The translations under genes and the position numbers were made by a program. A DNA stretch of 51,423 nt from contig NZ_WOSY01000017.1 of NCBI RefSeq assembly GCF_011516755.1, forward strand, positions 1 to 51,423. Direction: 5' to 3'. Source of the stretch: Acetobacter conturbans. GTDB lineage: Bacteria > Pseudomonadota > Alphaproteobacteria > Acetobacterales > Acetobacteraceae. Within the stretch, counting starts at the first letter, position 1; every line of letters begins with the position of its first letter. Under the pieces are notes generated by a model. It made no database searches. It worked only from the letters and a program-made list of their open reading frames with translations, and was not told where the DNA came from. Shown piece by piece: positions 34,193-43,654 of this stretch.

Positions 34193-34306
34193 GGAGAGAA
34201 CCTCAGGGCTGCGCGTTCGAGATGCTAAATCCCTCGAACGACGCCTCCACGCAACCGGGGATCATCATGGCCGTCCGGAAAAGCGTGCTGGACGGGCGAC
34301 GGTTTG

Positions 34307-35140
34307 TCACGCCTCGACGAGGCTGTCCGCCACGATCTGACGCAGCTTGCCGTGCATATGGCTGTTACCAGCCACGATCAGCACGTCATCGGGCAGGTCG
34401 TTGAGTTCGACCCCCGCCGGGTCGGTGCAGTACCCACCGGCCTCACGCACCAGAAGGGCGCCAGCAGCGCAGTCCCACGGCTTGATACCGAATTCCCAGT
34501 ATCCCTCGTACCGGCCTGCCGCTACCCATGCCAGATCGAGCGCAGCGGCGCCGAAACGGCGGATACCGGCCACCTGTGGCATGAGTGCACCCATCACTTT
34601 CGCAAACGGCAGGCGACGCTTCGGTGACACCTTGGCGAACGGGATACCGGTGGCGAAGAGCGATTCCAGCATGTCGCGACGGGCTGACACGCGGATACGA
34701 CGGTCGTTCAGATAAGCGCCCACGCCCTTCTCGGCCCAGAACATCTCACCAGCGGCCGGGTTATAGACCACGGCAGCAGTCAGTTCGATGGAACCATCCG
34801 GCAGGCGACGCTGAAGACCGATGGAAATGGCCCAGTGCGGGATACCGTGCAGGAAGTTGGTCGTGCCATCCAGCGGATCGACCACCCAGCGCCAGGTCCA
34901 GTTTTCGCCGCCCGACTCGCCACTTTCCTCCATCAGGAAAGCATAACCGGGACGTGTCCGTTCCAGTTCTTCCTTCAGGGTGCGCTCGGCACGGAGATCG
35001 GCCTGCGACACGAAGTCACCCGGTCCCTTGATGCTGACCTGAAGCTGCTCGACTTCGTTGAAGTCACGCAGAAGACGCTTCGCTGCCTTTTCGGCAGCGG
35101 CCTGCATCACGGTCATTACGGGAGAAAGACGCATCGCCAC
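34307..35140 (-). CDS. suhB: Inositol-monophosphatase family protein SuhB
   Basis: 277-residue Mg-dependent phosphatase; in bacteria SuhB hydrolyses inositol-1-phosphate and joins rRNA transcription complexes. Metal-ligand motifs are Glu71-Glu72 (FLMEESGE), DPLDGTTN (88-95) and the distal IKPWDCAAGALLVREAGG. The GTG at 35140 has AGGA at 9 bases; ATGs at 35134 and 35116 are alternatives that would trim only the disordered N-terminus. Efp lies 84 bases upstream on the same strand, a common alphaproteobacterial order. Confidence 0.92.
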   Translation of the reverse strand: MAMRLSPVMTVMQAAAEKAAKRLLRDFNEVEQLQVSIKGPGDFVSQADLRAERTLKEELERTRPGYAFLMEESGESGGENWTWRWVVDPLDGTTNFLHGIPHWAISIGLQRRLPDGSIELTAAVVYNPAAGEMFWAEKGVGAYLNDRRIRVSARRDMLESLFATGIPFAKVSPKRRLPFAKVMGALMPQVAGIRRFGAAALDLAWVAAGRYEGYWEFGIKPWDCAAGALLVREAGGYCTDPAGVELNDLPDDVLIVAGNSHMHGKLRQIVADSLVEA

Positions 35141-35224
35141 GACATTGGATCCTGTGGAAAATCGGAAACGGAAATCGCCGGACCGGAAAGGGGCCGGGGA
35201 ACGATCAGTATCGGACGCGAGTCC

Positions 35225-35791
35225 TCAGGACTTCGCACGCTCCACGTAGCTGGCGTCATCGGTGCGGACAACGATACGCTCGCCGGCTTCGATGAACGGC
35301 GGCACCATGGTCTTGACACCATTGGACAGCTTCGCAGGCTTGTAGGACGAACTGGCCGTCTGACCTTTCACGACCGGATCAGCCTCGATAATCTCGAGCG
35401 TCACCTGCGGCGGCAGGGTCACGGCAACCGGGTCACCTTCGACGAGGTTCAGGCTCAGCACCATATTGTCCTGCAGGAACGGTGCCTGATCGCCCAGCAA
35501 CTCGACGGGGATCATGAACTGCTCGAACGTCTCCGGGTCCATCAGGACAAGCGTTTCGCCGTCGGTATAGGAATAATTATATTCCTTGTCCTCGGTGATC
35601 AGGCGCTCGACCGTATCGGCAGTACGCCACCGTTCGTTGGTCTTGTTGCCCGTCTTCAGGTCACGCATTTCGACCTGAATGAACGCGCCACCCTTGCCCG
35701 GCGTGATGATCTGCTGCTTGAGAACCGTCCAGCGACGTCCATCATGCTCAATGACCTGGCCCGCGCGGATCAGGTTTGCCTGCTGTTTCAT
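35225..35791 (-). CDS. efp: Translation elongation factor P
   Basis: 188-residue three-domain factor that relieves ribosome stalling at polyproline stretches. The tip loop ITPGKGGAF places Lys33 at the site that is beta-lysylated by EpmA in many proteobacteria. The C-terminal OB domain carries the EF-P signature KGQTASSSYKPAKLSNG and VPPFIEAGERIVV. The ATG is preceded by AGGGA. Polyproline-containing proteins in this window, such as the OmpA-like linker, would depend on it. Confidence 0.96.
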   Translation of the reverse strand: MKQQANLIRAGQVIEHDGRRWTVLKQQIITPGKGGAFIQVEMRDLKTGNKTNERWRTADTVERLITEDKEYNYSYTDGETLVLMDPETFEQFMIPVELLGDQAPFLQDNMVLSLNLVEGDPVAVTLPPQVTLEIIEADPVVKGQTASSSYKPAKLSNGVKTMVPPFIEAGERIVVRTDDASYVERAKS

Positions 35792-36009
35792 AACTTATCC
35801 CTGAAGAAGGAAACACTGGGGATCAAAGGCGGGCTTCTACCGCCCGAAAGGCCGAAGAGCAAGATCGGACGGCGGTCGAGAGCAGCGGAGCCGCTCTGCG
35901 CGCACCAACAGGTGAGCGGAAGCTGGATCTGCTTCCGTGCTCACATCCGCACAAACTGAAAAGGAAAACGTTCATTAGACGGTCCGCCAGAAACGATGAC
36001 GGAAAAATA

Positions 36010-36083
36010 TCGGGCAGGCGGGATTCGAACCCACGACCCCCAGTCCCCCAGACTGATGCGCTACCAGGCTGCGCTACTGCCCG
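36010..36083 (-). tRNA. tRNA-Pro(GGG)
   Basis: A complete 74-base cloverleaf on the minus strand. The acceptor stem CGGGCAG/CTGCCCG is perfect, the D-arm closes with GCGC on both sides, the anticodon stem is TCAGT/ACTGG with loop CTGGGGG giving anticodon GGG and G37, and the T-arm carries TTCGAAT. The 3' CCA is not encoded. It lies between efp and the merR-like gene. Confidence 0.95.
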
Positions 36084-36174
36084 TCAGTAATGAACGCGCA
36101 CTCTCTAGCAGGCTTGTTCACCCTCGACAAGAGACGTTCTTGCCGTCAGTTGCCGAGGGGAGCGTCAACGGGAG

Positions 36175-36729
36175 TCAGTTCGAGACGAGCACGGCTTTCA
36201 CCGCTTCCAAACGTTCCAGAACATGTTCGAGACTCGCGCGCATGACGGCATTTTCTTCATCTGTCCGTTCATCGCGCACCGTCACAGTGACAATTTCAGG
36301 TTCCGGAAACGATGTGGAAACATTTTCCGTCACGGACTCGATGATTGTCGGCACTTCCGGGGGATCGGATGCTTCGTCAGCAACAGACATCCCGCTGCCG
36401 CTCACTTCCTCTTCCAGCCCTTCCGCTCCTTTTTCCCGGAGCACGCGCTGCACACCCTTAATGGTATAGCCCTTGACGTAGAGCAGTGTCGCGATCCGGC
36501 GCAGCAGATCGACATCTTCCGGACGGTAATACCGTCGGCCTCCGCCTCTCTTCAGAGGGCGGACCTGATCGAAGCGCGTTTCCCAGAAACGGAGGACGTG
36601 CTGCGGAACTTTCAGTTCGTCCGCGACCTCGCTGATCGTGCGAAAAGCCAGCGGTCCTTTCCGGTTGCGGAAGTCCGCTTCCGATTCCGCTGCGTCATCC
36701 AGGCCGTTTGCTTCGGTCTCACCGCTCAT
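36175..36729 (-). CDS. MerR-family transcriptional regulator
   Basis: 184-residue regulator. The MerR winged helix sits at about 28-100: [40 protein letters not shown] and [20 protein letters not shown]. The N-terminus is acidic, and the C-terminal part is Glu/Val-rich and ends in a coiled coil ([19 protein letters not shown]) with no Cys-based metal site. This is the conserved partner of ihfA in Alphaproteobacteria; its targets are unknown. The start overlaps the ihfA stop by 4 bases. Confidence 0.9.
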   Translation of the reverse strand: MSGETEANGLDDAAESEADFRNRKGPLAFRTISEVADELKVPQHVLRFWETRFDQVRPLKRGGGRRYYRPEDVDLLRRIATLLYVKGYTIKGVQRVLREKGAEGLEEEVSGSGMSVADEASDPPEVPTIIESVTENVSTSFPEPEIVTVTVRDERTDEENAVMRASLEHVLERLEAVKAVLVSN

Positions 36730-37034
36730 TCGGACAGGCTTTCGGTGGAGTCATCATTAGCCCGTCCCCGGAGAATCTGACTGGGGCGGAACGAGATCAC
36801 GGAACGCGGGAGAATGGGAATTTCGACGCCGGTCTTGGGATTACGCCCGCTCCGGCGGCCTTTGCGGCGCACCATGAACGTGCCGAAACCGCTGATTTTC
36901 ACGGACTCGCCGGATTCAAGCGCGGCCGCCATCGTTTCAAGGACGGCTTCCAGCAATGCCACGGACTCACTCCGGGACAGGCCTACCTGCGTATAGATCT
37001 GTTCTGCCAGACTGGCGCGCGTCACTGTGCTCAT
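36726..37034 (-). CDS. ihfA: Integration host factor subunit alpha
   Basis: 102-residue HU/IHF-family DNA-bending protein. The family signature [20 protein letters not shown] with GVEIPI is present, with the intercalating proline in the beta arm, and the N-terminal [20 protein letters not shown] fits the alpha subunit. Length is standard. It sits between fabH upstream and the merR-like gene downstream, in the usual order. Partner ihfB is outside the window. Confidence 0.93.
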   Translation of the reverse strand: MSTVTRASLAEQIYTQVGLSRSESVALLEAVLETMAAALESGESVKISGFGTFMVRRKGRRSGRNPKTGVEIPILPRSVISFRPSQILRGRANDDSTESLSE

Positions 37035-37105
37035 AATGACAGGGTAACATGCTGATGCGGCCCGTCAATTCATCCTGCACCGTCGAGTCGCGCTGCGGAT
37101 GGCGT

Positions 37106-38071
37106 TTAGAGACGGACGAGCGCCGATCCCCATGTCAGGCCGCCGCCCAGCGCTTCCATCAGCACAAGGTCACCCTGTTTGATCCGCCCGTCCCGCACCG
37201 CTTCATCAAGCGCCAGCGGAATGGATGCCGCAGAGGTATTCGCATGGCGATCCACCGTGACGACAACCCGTTCCATCGGCAGTTGCAGCTTGCGGGCGAC
37301 GCCTTCGATGATACGGATGTTCGCCTGATGCGGAACCAGCCAAGAGACGTCATTGTAAGACAGCCCCGCCGACTGGAGAGCCTCATCGACGGCAGAGGTC
37401 AGCTTACCCACGGCATGGCGGAAAACTTCGCGGCCGTTCATCCGTAAATGACCGCTCTGTTCGGGCAGGCCGATGGCCCCGTCGATATAAAGGATGTCGC
37501 CGGTTGCACCATCTGCGTGGAGGTGAGTCGCCAGAATACCCCGTTCGCCCGGATCGTCGCTGGCGCGGATGACAACCGCACCGGCCCCGTCACCAAACAG
37601 GACGGCTGTACCCCGGTCGGACCAGTCGAGAATGCGGGAATAGACCTCGCTCCCGATCACGACGACGCATTTGGCGTTGCCGGCCCGGATAAAGGCGTCG
37701 GCGGAAGAAAGCGCATAGATGAAGCCACTACAGGCGGCGGCGACATCGAAACCGAATCCATTCGGTATGCCCAGATCGTGCAGCACCCGCACGGCTGTGG
37801 CCGGAAAAACCTGATCAGGGGTGGAGGTGGCCACGATCACCGCATCCACCTCAAGAGGATCGATGCCCGCGAAATCCAGTGCCCGCTGCGCAGCCCGGGA
37901 CGCCATGGAGACAGCCGTCTCGCCATCGCCGACAATGTGACGCTGCCGGATGCCTGTGCGACCACGAATCCATTCATCGGAGGTCTCAAGGCGCTCCGAG
38001 AGTTCGTCGTTGGTCACAATCCGTTCGGGCAGATAGCTGCCAAAGCCAACCAGCATGGAACGTATTGTCAT
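37106..38071 (-). CDS. fabH: 3-oxoacyl-ACP synthase III
   Basis: 321-residue initiating condensing enzyme of type II fatty-acid synthesis, joining acetyl-CoA and malonyl-ACP. The catalytic triad is Cys114 (AAACSGF), His248 (VPHQANIRI) and Asn278 (HANTSAASIP). The start is the ATG at 38071 after AGAAGG; a GTG three codons upstream opens the frame further but is less well placed. It stands in the order plsX-fabH-ihfA, linking phospholipid and fatty-acid initiation. Confidence 0.95.
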   Translation of the reverse strand: MTIRSMLVGFGSYLPERIVTNDELSERLETSDEWIRGRTGIRQRHIVGDGETAVSMASRAAQRALDFAGIDPLEVDAVIVATSTPDQVFPATAVRVLHDLGIPNGFGFDVAAACSGFIYALSSADAFIRAGNAKCVVVIGSEVYSRILDWSDRGTAVLFGDGAGAVVIRASDDPGERGILATHLHADGATGDILYIDGAIGLPEQSGHLRMNGREVFRHAVGKLTSAVDEALQSAGLSYNDVSWLVPHQANIRIIEGVARKLQLPMERVVVTVDRHANTSAASIPLALDEAVRDGRIKQGDLVLMEALGGGLTWGSALVRL

Positions 38072-38168
38072 CCGACACACCTTCTGGAGGCAGGGGACAT
38101 GACACCCACTCTGTCTCCGGTCACAGAAACTAGATTAGAATTACGCCGACGCACCGAAAAACGGCTGG

Positions 38169-39269
38169 TCAGGCTACGGACTGGCGTTCACCCTCGGCGT
38201 TGATCCGACTTCCCGTCAGGGACGTCATGTGCGTCAGCCGATCACGAATACCTTCATTGAAATGGTGCGTGACCATGTCCATCGCCACATCGACAGCAGA
38301 GGCGAAACCCTCGGCATCCGTCCCGCCGTGAGACTTCACCACCACACCATTGAGGCCCACGAACACCGCGCCATTATAGCGCCGCGGGTCCAGCCAGTCC
38401 TTCATCCGCTCAAGGGCGGGACGAACCAGAAGATACGCCAGACGTCCGGCGAGACTGCTGCTGAACACCTGACGGAACAGGCCGGAAGCCATTTTCATGG
38501 TTCCCTCGCCCGTCTTGAGCGCCACATTGCCAGTGAAGCCGTCCGTCACCACCACGTCGGTGGTTCCGGCCGTGATGTCGTGCCCCTCAACGAATCCATG
38601 GAACTGATTCGAAAGCGGGCTTTCACGCAGCACTTCGGCCGCCTGCCTCAGCTTTTCGTCGCCCTTCAGCTCCTCCGCCCCGACATTCAGAAGTCCGATG
38701 CTGGGAGAAGGAAGACCGAGAACTGCCTTGGCGAACGCTTCACCCATGACGGCGAACTCGACAAGGTTACGCCAGTCGCAGGCGACATTGGCCCCCAGAT
38801 CGAGCATGACGACATCGCCCTTCATACTCGGACTGATGGCGGCCATGGCCGGGCGGGAAATCCCCGGAAGCGTCTTGATGACGATCTTGGCAAGCGCAAG
38901 CATGGCACCGCTGTTGCCAGCCGAGACAACGCCTGTCGCCTCACCTTCGGCAACGGCGTTCATCACCAGCCTCAACGACGAATCACGCACACGAAGCGCC
39001 GTTGTGGGCTTCATGTCCATGCTGATGGCCGACGGCGCATGACGCACCGTGCAGATCGCCGCAGCCTTGGGATGCTTGGCCAGAAGAGGCCGTAGCCGCT
39101 TCTCGTCGCCCACAAGCAGAATCCGGGCACCGGGATGTCGGTCAGCCGCCAGGGCAAGCCCGGCAACAACCGTCTCGGGGCCACCGTCGCCCCCCATGGC
39201 GTCAACCGCCAGGGAGAACGACTCGGACTGCTCACCGCACAGCTCGTCAGAACGCTCCATCCTGTTCAT
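38169..39269 (-). CDS. plsX: Phosphate acyltransferase PlsX
   Basis: 366-residue enzyme that makes acyl-phosphate from acyl-ACP, the first step of glycerolipid synthesis through PlsY. Family marks are LAVDAMGGDGGPETVV, VSAGNSGAMLALAKI, GANVACDWRNLVEFAVMGE and VTDGFTGNVALKTGEG. The C-terminus is the expected soluble alpha/beta domain plus a short tail. It follows rpmF and precedes fabH in the same operon. Confidence 0.95.
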   Translation of the reverse strand: MNRMERSDELCGEQSESFSLAVDAMGGDGGPETVVAGLALAADRHPGARILLVGDEKRLRPLLAKHPKAAAICTVRHAPSAISMDMKPTTALRVRDSSLRLVMNAVAEGEATGVVSAGNSGAMLALAKIVIKTLPGISRPAMAAISPSMKGDVVMLDLGANVACDWRNLVEFAVMGEAFAKAVLGLPSPSIGLLNVGAEELKGDEKLRQAAEVLRESPLSNQFHGFVEGHDITAGTTDVVVTDGFTGNVALKTGEGTMKMASGLFRQVFSSSLAGRLAYLLVRPALERMKDWLDPRRYNGAVFVGLNGVVVKSHGGTDAEGFASAVDVAMDMVTHHFNEGIRDRLTHMTSLTGSRINAEGERQSVA

Positions 39270-39347
39270 GAGGATGAGCCATCCATCACGAACGCATGAA
39301 GCGTCGCCATATCTGGGATGCCACTCGTCAAACCACAGACACCGTTA

Positions 39348-39551
39348 TCAGGCGCGAACAGCGACCTTCAGGGCCTTCCCGGCCGCGATCACTTCACGAC
39401 CGTCATAGTGGCCGCAGTGGCTGCATACGTGATGCGGACGCTTCAGCTCTCCGCAGTTCCCACACTCGGCGTGCGCTTCGACGCGCAGCGCCTGATGGCT
39501 GCGACGCATGCCACGACGGGAAGGTGAGGTTTTTCTTTTAGGTACAGCCAT
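39348..39551 (-). CDS. rpmF: 50S ribosomal protein L32
   Basis: 67-residue ribosomal protein of the large subunit, starting [20 protein letters not shown]. Two CxxC pairs (CGNC and CSHC) form a zinc ribbon, so this is the C+ form. It lies between yceD and plsX, as in most bacteria. Confidence 0.97.
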   Translation of the reverse strand: MAVPKRKTSPSRRGMRRSHQALRVEAHAECGNCGELKRPHHVCSHCGHYDGREVIAAGKALKVAVRA

Positions 39552-39656
39552 GGGTCCAAGCCCCTCCGAAATGACGACATCCCGGAACCGCCGGATTAAG
39601 GACGGAACCTGGACACAAAAACTACAATTGAGCGCGGGCCTCTAACAGACCATAGC

Positions 39657-39684
39657 CACTTCCGCAAGGACTGAGGCGGAAGTG
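39657..39684 (-). other. Hairpin between yceD and rpmF
   Basis: Nine-base perfect stem CACTTCCGC/GCGGAAGTG (39657-39665 and 39676-39684) with a 10-base loop, in the 159-base gap between yceD and rpmF. There is no T-run on the transcribed strand. It could be an RNA-processing or attenuation site that raises rpmF above yceD. Confidence 0.35.
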
Positions 39685-39710
39685 TTTACCCTGCGTCTGA
39701 CGTATTCGCG

Positions 39711-40292
39711 CTATTTTCCGCCCCCCCGAAGCCGCGCCAATGCCGCGAACGGATTGGTTTTTTCCTCTGCGGCCGCCTCGTCTTCGAGCAGATCCACGTC
39801 GCTTTCGGTCAGGACACCTGCCGGACGCGCCACGCCCGGACGACGGGGATAGGGATCCAGGATCAGTGAGAGCTGCTCGACAGTCGCCTCACCCAGATCG
39901 ATTGAGTCACCGGCATAGGGGATTTCATCGATTTCATCCAGCTCCCCCACAGGATCAAGGGCCTTGTTTTCCTCAAAACGCGCTTCCGGCACGAATCGGA
40001 TGGTGAACCGCTCTCCGATTACATCCTCAAACACATCGAGTGTCAGGGCGCAGAGCTGGCTGAGTTTCGCCGTCAGCGCTCCCCGCGCCAGAACGGTATG
40101 ACCGACTTCCGAATGCAACTCGTAACGGCAGGTCAGACTCGCCACGCCCGGAATCTGCAATCGAGTAGCGATGCGGGCGCATTCCGCTTCGGTCGCCGTG
40201 AAGAGTATCTCCCTGGGGGCATCCGCAGATGCTTCACGCAGCGTCCTGACGAGCATGGGCCGGGAGAACTCGGGCATTCCGGAAGGGGACAT
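39711..40292 (-). CDS. yceD: YceD family protein (DUF177)
   Basis: 193-residue protein of the DUF177 family, found next to rpmF in most bacteria and implicated in 23S rRNA metabolism. Visible features are the N-terminal EFSRPMLVRTL, the conserved core ALTLDVFEDVIGERFTIRFV, the acidic middle LDEIDEIPYAGDSIDLGEAT, and EQLSLILDPYPRRPG. No zinc-binding Cys pair is seen. It heads the yceD-rpmF-plsX-fabH-ihfA run and is divergent from bamE. Confidence 0.9.
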   Translation of the reverse strand: MSPSGMPEFSRPMLVRTLREASADAPREILFTATEAECARIATRLQIPGVASLTCRYELHSEVGHTVLARGALTAKLSQLCALTLDVFEDVIGERFTIRFVPEARFEENKALDPVGELDEIDEIPYAGDSIDLGEATVEQLSLILDPYPRRPGVARPAGVLTESDVDLLEDEAAAEEKTNPFAALARLRGGGK

Positions 40293-40443
40293 GATGACGC
40301 TCCTTATCCTGACAAAAAGACCTGTGACGACGACACCACATTGACAGAAAACACTCTATCGGGCACCCGCTGCTTGTGCTTTAACAAAACAGTCGTTGCA
40401 GAATGTTGCGGCTCATTCTTTCCGGAGAGACCAGACCCGCGTC

Positions 40444-41052
40444 ATGTCAAAACGTGAGACACCTGTCCGGACCGGTTTGACTGCCACCGTCGCGAAGCGC
40501 GGCAGGCAGGCGTTTTTGGCCGTAGGCCTGACCAGCGGCCTGTTTTTTCTCTCCGGCTGCTCAATATTCGAGAACGCGCCCATGCCGCGCGGCTCTCTGG
40601 TTGAGGCGGATGATTATAACCAGCTCAAGCCCGGCGTGAGCAATCGTGCGGATGCGCTTGATCTGCTGGGTTCACCGACTGCTAAAGCAACGTTCGACGA
40701 CAACACATGGATTTACGTCTCCATGATGACGGCGCCGACACCGGCCAACTTTCCGCATGTCACCAAACAGCAGGTGGTGGTCCTGAATTTCGATCAGGGC
40801 GGCACGCTGAAGTCCCTCAGGACACTGGGCATGCACGATGCCAAGCATCCGGGCATGGTTGGCGATACGACGCCGACACCGGGCACCAAGATCAACATCA
40901 TTCAGGAAATCATGGGCAATGTCGGGCGTTACAACCCGATGCAGGGCATGATGAACAACAGCTCCTTCGGTGGCGGCAGTTCGAGTTCTGGCATGATGGG
41001 CGGCATGAACAGTGGTCCGGGCCATGGAGGCTCGGGCAACTCCCTGCCCTGA
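40444..41052 (+). CDS. bamE: Outer-membrane assembly factor BamE with Gly/Met/Ser-rich tail
   Basis: 202-residue lipoprotein of the BAM complex that inserts beta-barrels in the outer membrane. The lipobox FFLSGC gives Cys40. The SmpA/OmlA domain follows: YNQLKPGVSNRADALDLLGS, PTAKATFDDNTWIYVSMM and QQVVVLNFDQGGTLKSL. After about residue 160 a low-complexity tail rich in Met, Gly, Ser and Asn (NPMQGMMNNSS, GGGSSSSGMMGGMN) extends the protein beyond E. coli BamE (113). Divergent from yceD. An earlier start at 40396 lies before the true lipoprotein signal. Confidence 0.9.
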   Translation: MSKRETPVRTGLTATVAKRGRQAFLAVGLTSGLFFLSGCSIFENAPMPRGSLVEADDYNQLKPGVSNRADALDLLGSPTAKATFDDNTWIYVSMMTAPTPANFPHVTKQQVVVLNFDQGGTLKSLRTLGMHDAKHPGMVGDTTPTPGTKINIIQEIMGNVGRYNPMQGMMNNSSFGGGSSSSGMMGGMNSGPGHGGSGNSLP

Positions 41053-41405
41053 TCGTCTGACGACACCAGCAGGCTCAGACGCCCCTCTACAATTTCATGA
41101 CGACAGTTGGCGATCGCCTGACACGGCAATATCCGTCAGGTTATCTTGCCCTATGAGCATCGCCCCACCGGTGAATGCTTTCGCAATCTATATATGAGCG
41201 CTGTTCGATAGTCTCTCTGCACCGATGAGCAGCGCGGGCGGCACGAACAGCGGTGGGTAAGTGTCTCGTTTCATGTGCCCGATGATCAGAGCACCTTAAT
41301 CCCAAAAAAACACTTAGCGTCCTTCAGGCCCCATCGGGCGGGAGGCTCATGTATTCACTGTGGCACCCGGGCTGAGAATACCCTTCACCCCATATCTTCA
41401 GACAC
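41053..41405. other. Gene-free stretch between bamE and rpsU
   Basis: About 350 bases without a supportable gene. The composition is less GC-rich than the flanks, with stops in all frames at short intervals. I see no tRNA, no strong hairpin after bamE, and no obvious repeat. The only clear structure is the rpsU terminator that begins at its right end. Confidence 0.5.
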
Positions 41406-41438
41406 AAAAAAACCGGCTCCCCCTCAGGAAGCCGGTTT
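41406..41438 (-). terminator. Rho-independent terminator after rpsU
   Basis: Eight-base stem AAACCGGC (41410-41417) with GCCGGTTT (41431-41438). On the minus strand the hairpin is followed by a run of T, ending the rpsU transcript 30 bases after the stop codon. Confidence 0.9.
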
Positions 41439-41467
41439 CCAGTCCGCCAGGAGCGGGCAAAGGCGAT

Positions 41468-41671
41468 TTAGAAGCCTTCGCGCTCGAGACGCTTGCGCTC
41501 CATCTTGCGCGCACGACGCACAGCTTCGGCAGCCTCGCGGGCGCGACGCTCGGACGGCTTCTCATAATGACGGCGGAGCTTCATCTCACGGAAAAGCCCT
41601 TCCCGCTGCATCTTCTTCTTGAGTGCTTTGAGAGCCTGATCGACATTGTTGTCGCGAACGAGAACCTGCAC
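41468..41671 (-). CDS. rpsU: 30S ribosomal protein S21
   Basis: 67-residue small-subunit protein near the anti-Shine-Dalgarno region of 16S rRNA. It starts [20 protein letters not shown] and has the strongly basic C-terminus [15 protein letters not shown] with [14 protein letters not shown] repeats typical of S21. Single gene with its own terminator, divergent from def. Confidence 0.95.
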   Translation of the reverse strand: MQVLVRDNNVDQALKALKKKMQREGLFREMKLRRHYEKPSERRAREAAEAVRRARKMERKRLEREGF

Positions 41672-41880
41672 TGGCTAGTCTTCTCCCGAAAAAATCTGCT
41701 GACCTTCGTCATGCCGATTCATGAGTTTGATGAGGGTAAGCGCGACTCCATACGGATCCACGCATCCAAGTTGCGCGCTGCTTATCACAGGCGAACTGCA
41801 AAAGACAAATCCAATTCGCAGGCGCGTTCTTCCTGTGAGAAGGAGAGTTATTGTATCGAACGGATGAAGGAAATCAGATC

Positions 41881-42432
41881 ATGACTTTGCTGAAGATCGC
41901 CAGAATGGGCCACCCTGCCCTTCTCAGCGTTGCACAACCGGTTGAAGATCTGTCTGATCCCGCACTCCAGACCCTGATCGACGACATGATAGACACCATG
42001 CACGATTCCGGTGGAGTGGGACTGGCGGCCCCACAAGTTCATGTTTCAAAAAGAATTTTTGTCTATCATGTGCCTCCTTCCAGACAGGAAGAAGGCGAAG
42101 AGGCACCTGCTGATGTGCAGGTTCTGATCAATCCCGTCATCACGCCTGCCAGCGCGGATAAAATTCTCAGGATGGAAGGGTGCCTGTCCATTCCGGGGAT
42201 GCGCGGCTGGGTTCCCCGTTATACGCAGGTCAGATATGTAGGCACTGACCGAAACGGGCACCCCGTTTCCGGCTTCGCACAAGGATTCCACGCAAACGTG
42301 ATCCAGCACGAGGCCGATCATCTCGATGGCATTCTCTATCCGATGCGGATGACAGACCTCGGTCTGATGGGCTTTGATGCCGAAGCAAACCGGTTCCTGA
42401 CGCCGGACAAGATCGCGGGATACACAGTATAA
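41881..42432 (+). CDS. def: Peptide deformylase
   Basis: 183-residue metalloenzyme that removes the formyl group from new proteins. The three motifs are GVGLAAPQ (45-52), EGCLS with metal ligand Cys101, and QHEADH with His143, His147 and catalytic Glu144. The ATG at 41881 follows GAAGGAAA; the frame opens ten codons earlier without support. The stop codon overlaps the next start (TAATG), so coq9 is coupled to it. The usual partner fmt is not adjacent. Confidence 0.95.
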   Translation: MTLLKIARMGHPALLSVAQPVEDLSDPALQTLIDDMIDTMHDSGGVGLAAPQVHVSKRIFVYHVPPSRQEEGEEAPADVQVLINPVITPASADKILRMEGCLSIPGMRGWVPRYTQVRYVGTDRNGHPVSGFAQGFHANVIQHEADHLDGILYPMRMTDLGLMGFDAEANRFLTPDKIAGYTV

Positions 42433-43100
42433 TGTTTGGCAATGCCAGAATTCTCCAGTTCATCGCCGGGGCCGGATACGGTCTCATGCAAACCGTCACG
42501 CCACCACAACTGGAACGTACGGCCGAGCGCGACGCGGCGCTCCGGGCGCTGGCCGGTCTTGCGGGCGAGAAAGGCTGGACGATCGCAACTCTTCGGGAGG
42601 CCGCAGGCGCGGACGCCGACCTGCTTTTTCCGGGGGGACGAGTCGAACTGATCGAAGCCTGGGCGGATCTTGTGGATCGGGACATGATCGAGCGTGTTCG
42701 CTTCGCAATCGACGAAGGGGACTGTCCGCGCCTCAGCCAGCGCGTGCGCCGCGCCATCCTCGAACGACTGGAACTGCTCCAGCCCTATCGGAATGCCGAA
42801 CGCCGTGCCTCCACACTTGTTCTGTCTCCCTGTTCCAGAGGCGTCTCCGGCCGGATTCTGGGACGAACCGTCAACGCCATCTGGCTCGCGGCGGAAGACA
42901 CGTCCGGCGGCGTGACCTGGGCCACCAAGAGGCTCAGCCTGACGAGTATATATATTCCCACCTTCCTCGCGTGGCTGGGAGGCGCTGATCGTCGTGTGGT
43001 GGAGCAGGTTCTGGACAACGGTCTGGCCAGCGCGCGCCGGATCGGGGAACTGAAGCGCCGTGTTTTCCGCACGCAGGCTCAGGCCACGCAAGCCGCGTGA
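42432..43100 (+). CDS. COQ9-family ubiquinone biosynthesis protein
   Basis: 222-residue protein of the COQ9 family, a lipid-binding factor that supports ubiquinone synthesis. The N-terminal region has a TetR-like fold (RDAALRALAGLAGEKGW, IATLREAAGADADLLFPGG), followed by the COQ9 domain (ALVDRDMIERVRF-type helix, NAIWLAAEDTSG, SIYIPTFLAWLGG). Ubiquinone is the acceptor of the periplasmic dehydrogenases in these bacteria. The first 18 residues before MQTVTPPQLE look unlike the family, so the ATG at 42486 may be the true start. It overlaps def upstream and the MarR gene downstream. Confidence 0.85.
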   Translation: MFGNARILQFIAGAGYGLMQTVTPPQLERTAERDAALRALAGLAGEKGWTIATLREAAGADADLLFPGGRVELIEAWADLVDRDMIERVRFAIDEGDCPRLSQRVRRAILERLELLQPYRNAERRASTLVLSPCSRGVSGRILGRTVNAIWLAAEDTSGGVTWATKRLSLTSIYIPTFLAWLGGADRRVVEQVLDNGLASARRIGELKRRVFRTQAQATQAA

Positions 43101-43654
43101 ACGGTTTCCGGGACACGCGCAGGAGCGGCGAACCCGTAGCGGGGGACGGCCTGCTGTTCCTGCGCGAGCAGCAGATCCGACTCGCTCAGGAACTCATGGT
43201 ACTGGCGTGGCTGGATCTCGGGCAGGCCATCGCGCCGGTACTGGAAGAACTGCATCTGGGTGCAGCGCAATACCGGGCCCTGCAAATGCTGGCCTTCCGT
43301 CCAGGCCTGAAGGTAGGCGAACTACAGGCCGTGCTCGGTGTCACCAAGCAGAGTCTGGCCCGGACCCTGACGGAACTTCAGGAACGCGCACTGGTAAGTG
43401 CGGAACAGGGGCGTCAGGACCGCAGGCAGCGGTTCCTTTTCCTGACCCCGCACGGACGCGACATTGAGAGGCGCTTGTTTTCAGTGCAGCGCGAGCAGAT
43501 GGTGACAGCATACCGTTCCGCCGGCAGCAGTGCCGTGCAGGGGTTTCGTCAGGTTCTGCAGGGAATGTTATCGGAGCGCAGTCGCGTCTTTCTGACCCGT
43601 GAGGACGGAGTGGCGAAGGAGACAGCAAAGGGAGGAAGGCGGGATGGTCAGTGA
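43097..43654 (+). CDS. MarR-family regulator (PetP-like)
   Basis: 185-residue winged-helix regulator. The MarR domain covers about 45-140: LHLGAAQYRALQMLAFRPGL, VGELQAVLGVTKQSLARTLT and EQGRQDRRQRFLFLTPHG as the wing. The GTG start overlaps the coq9 stop (GTGA), and the 3' end overlaps the response regulator by 11 bases. A MarR protein immediately before an OmpR-type regulator resembles the petP-petR pair of Rhodobacter; that naming is inference. Confidence 0.88.
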   Translation: MNGFRDTRRSGEPVAGDGLLFLREQQIRLAQELMVLAWLDLGQAIAPVLEELHLGAAQYRALQMLAFRPGLKVGELQAVLGVTKQSLARTLTELQERALVSAEQGRQDRRQRFLFLTPHGRDIERRLFSVQREQMVTAYRSAGSSAVQGFRQVLQGMLSERSRVFLTREDGVAKETAKGGRRDGQ

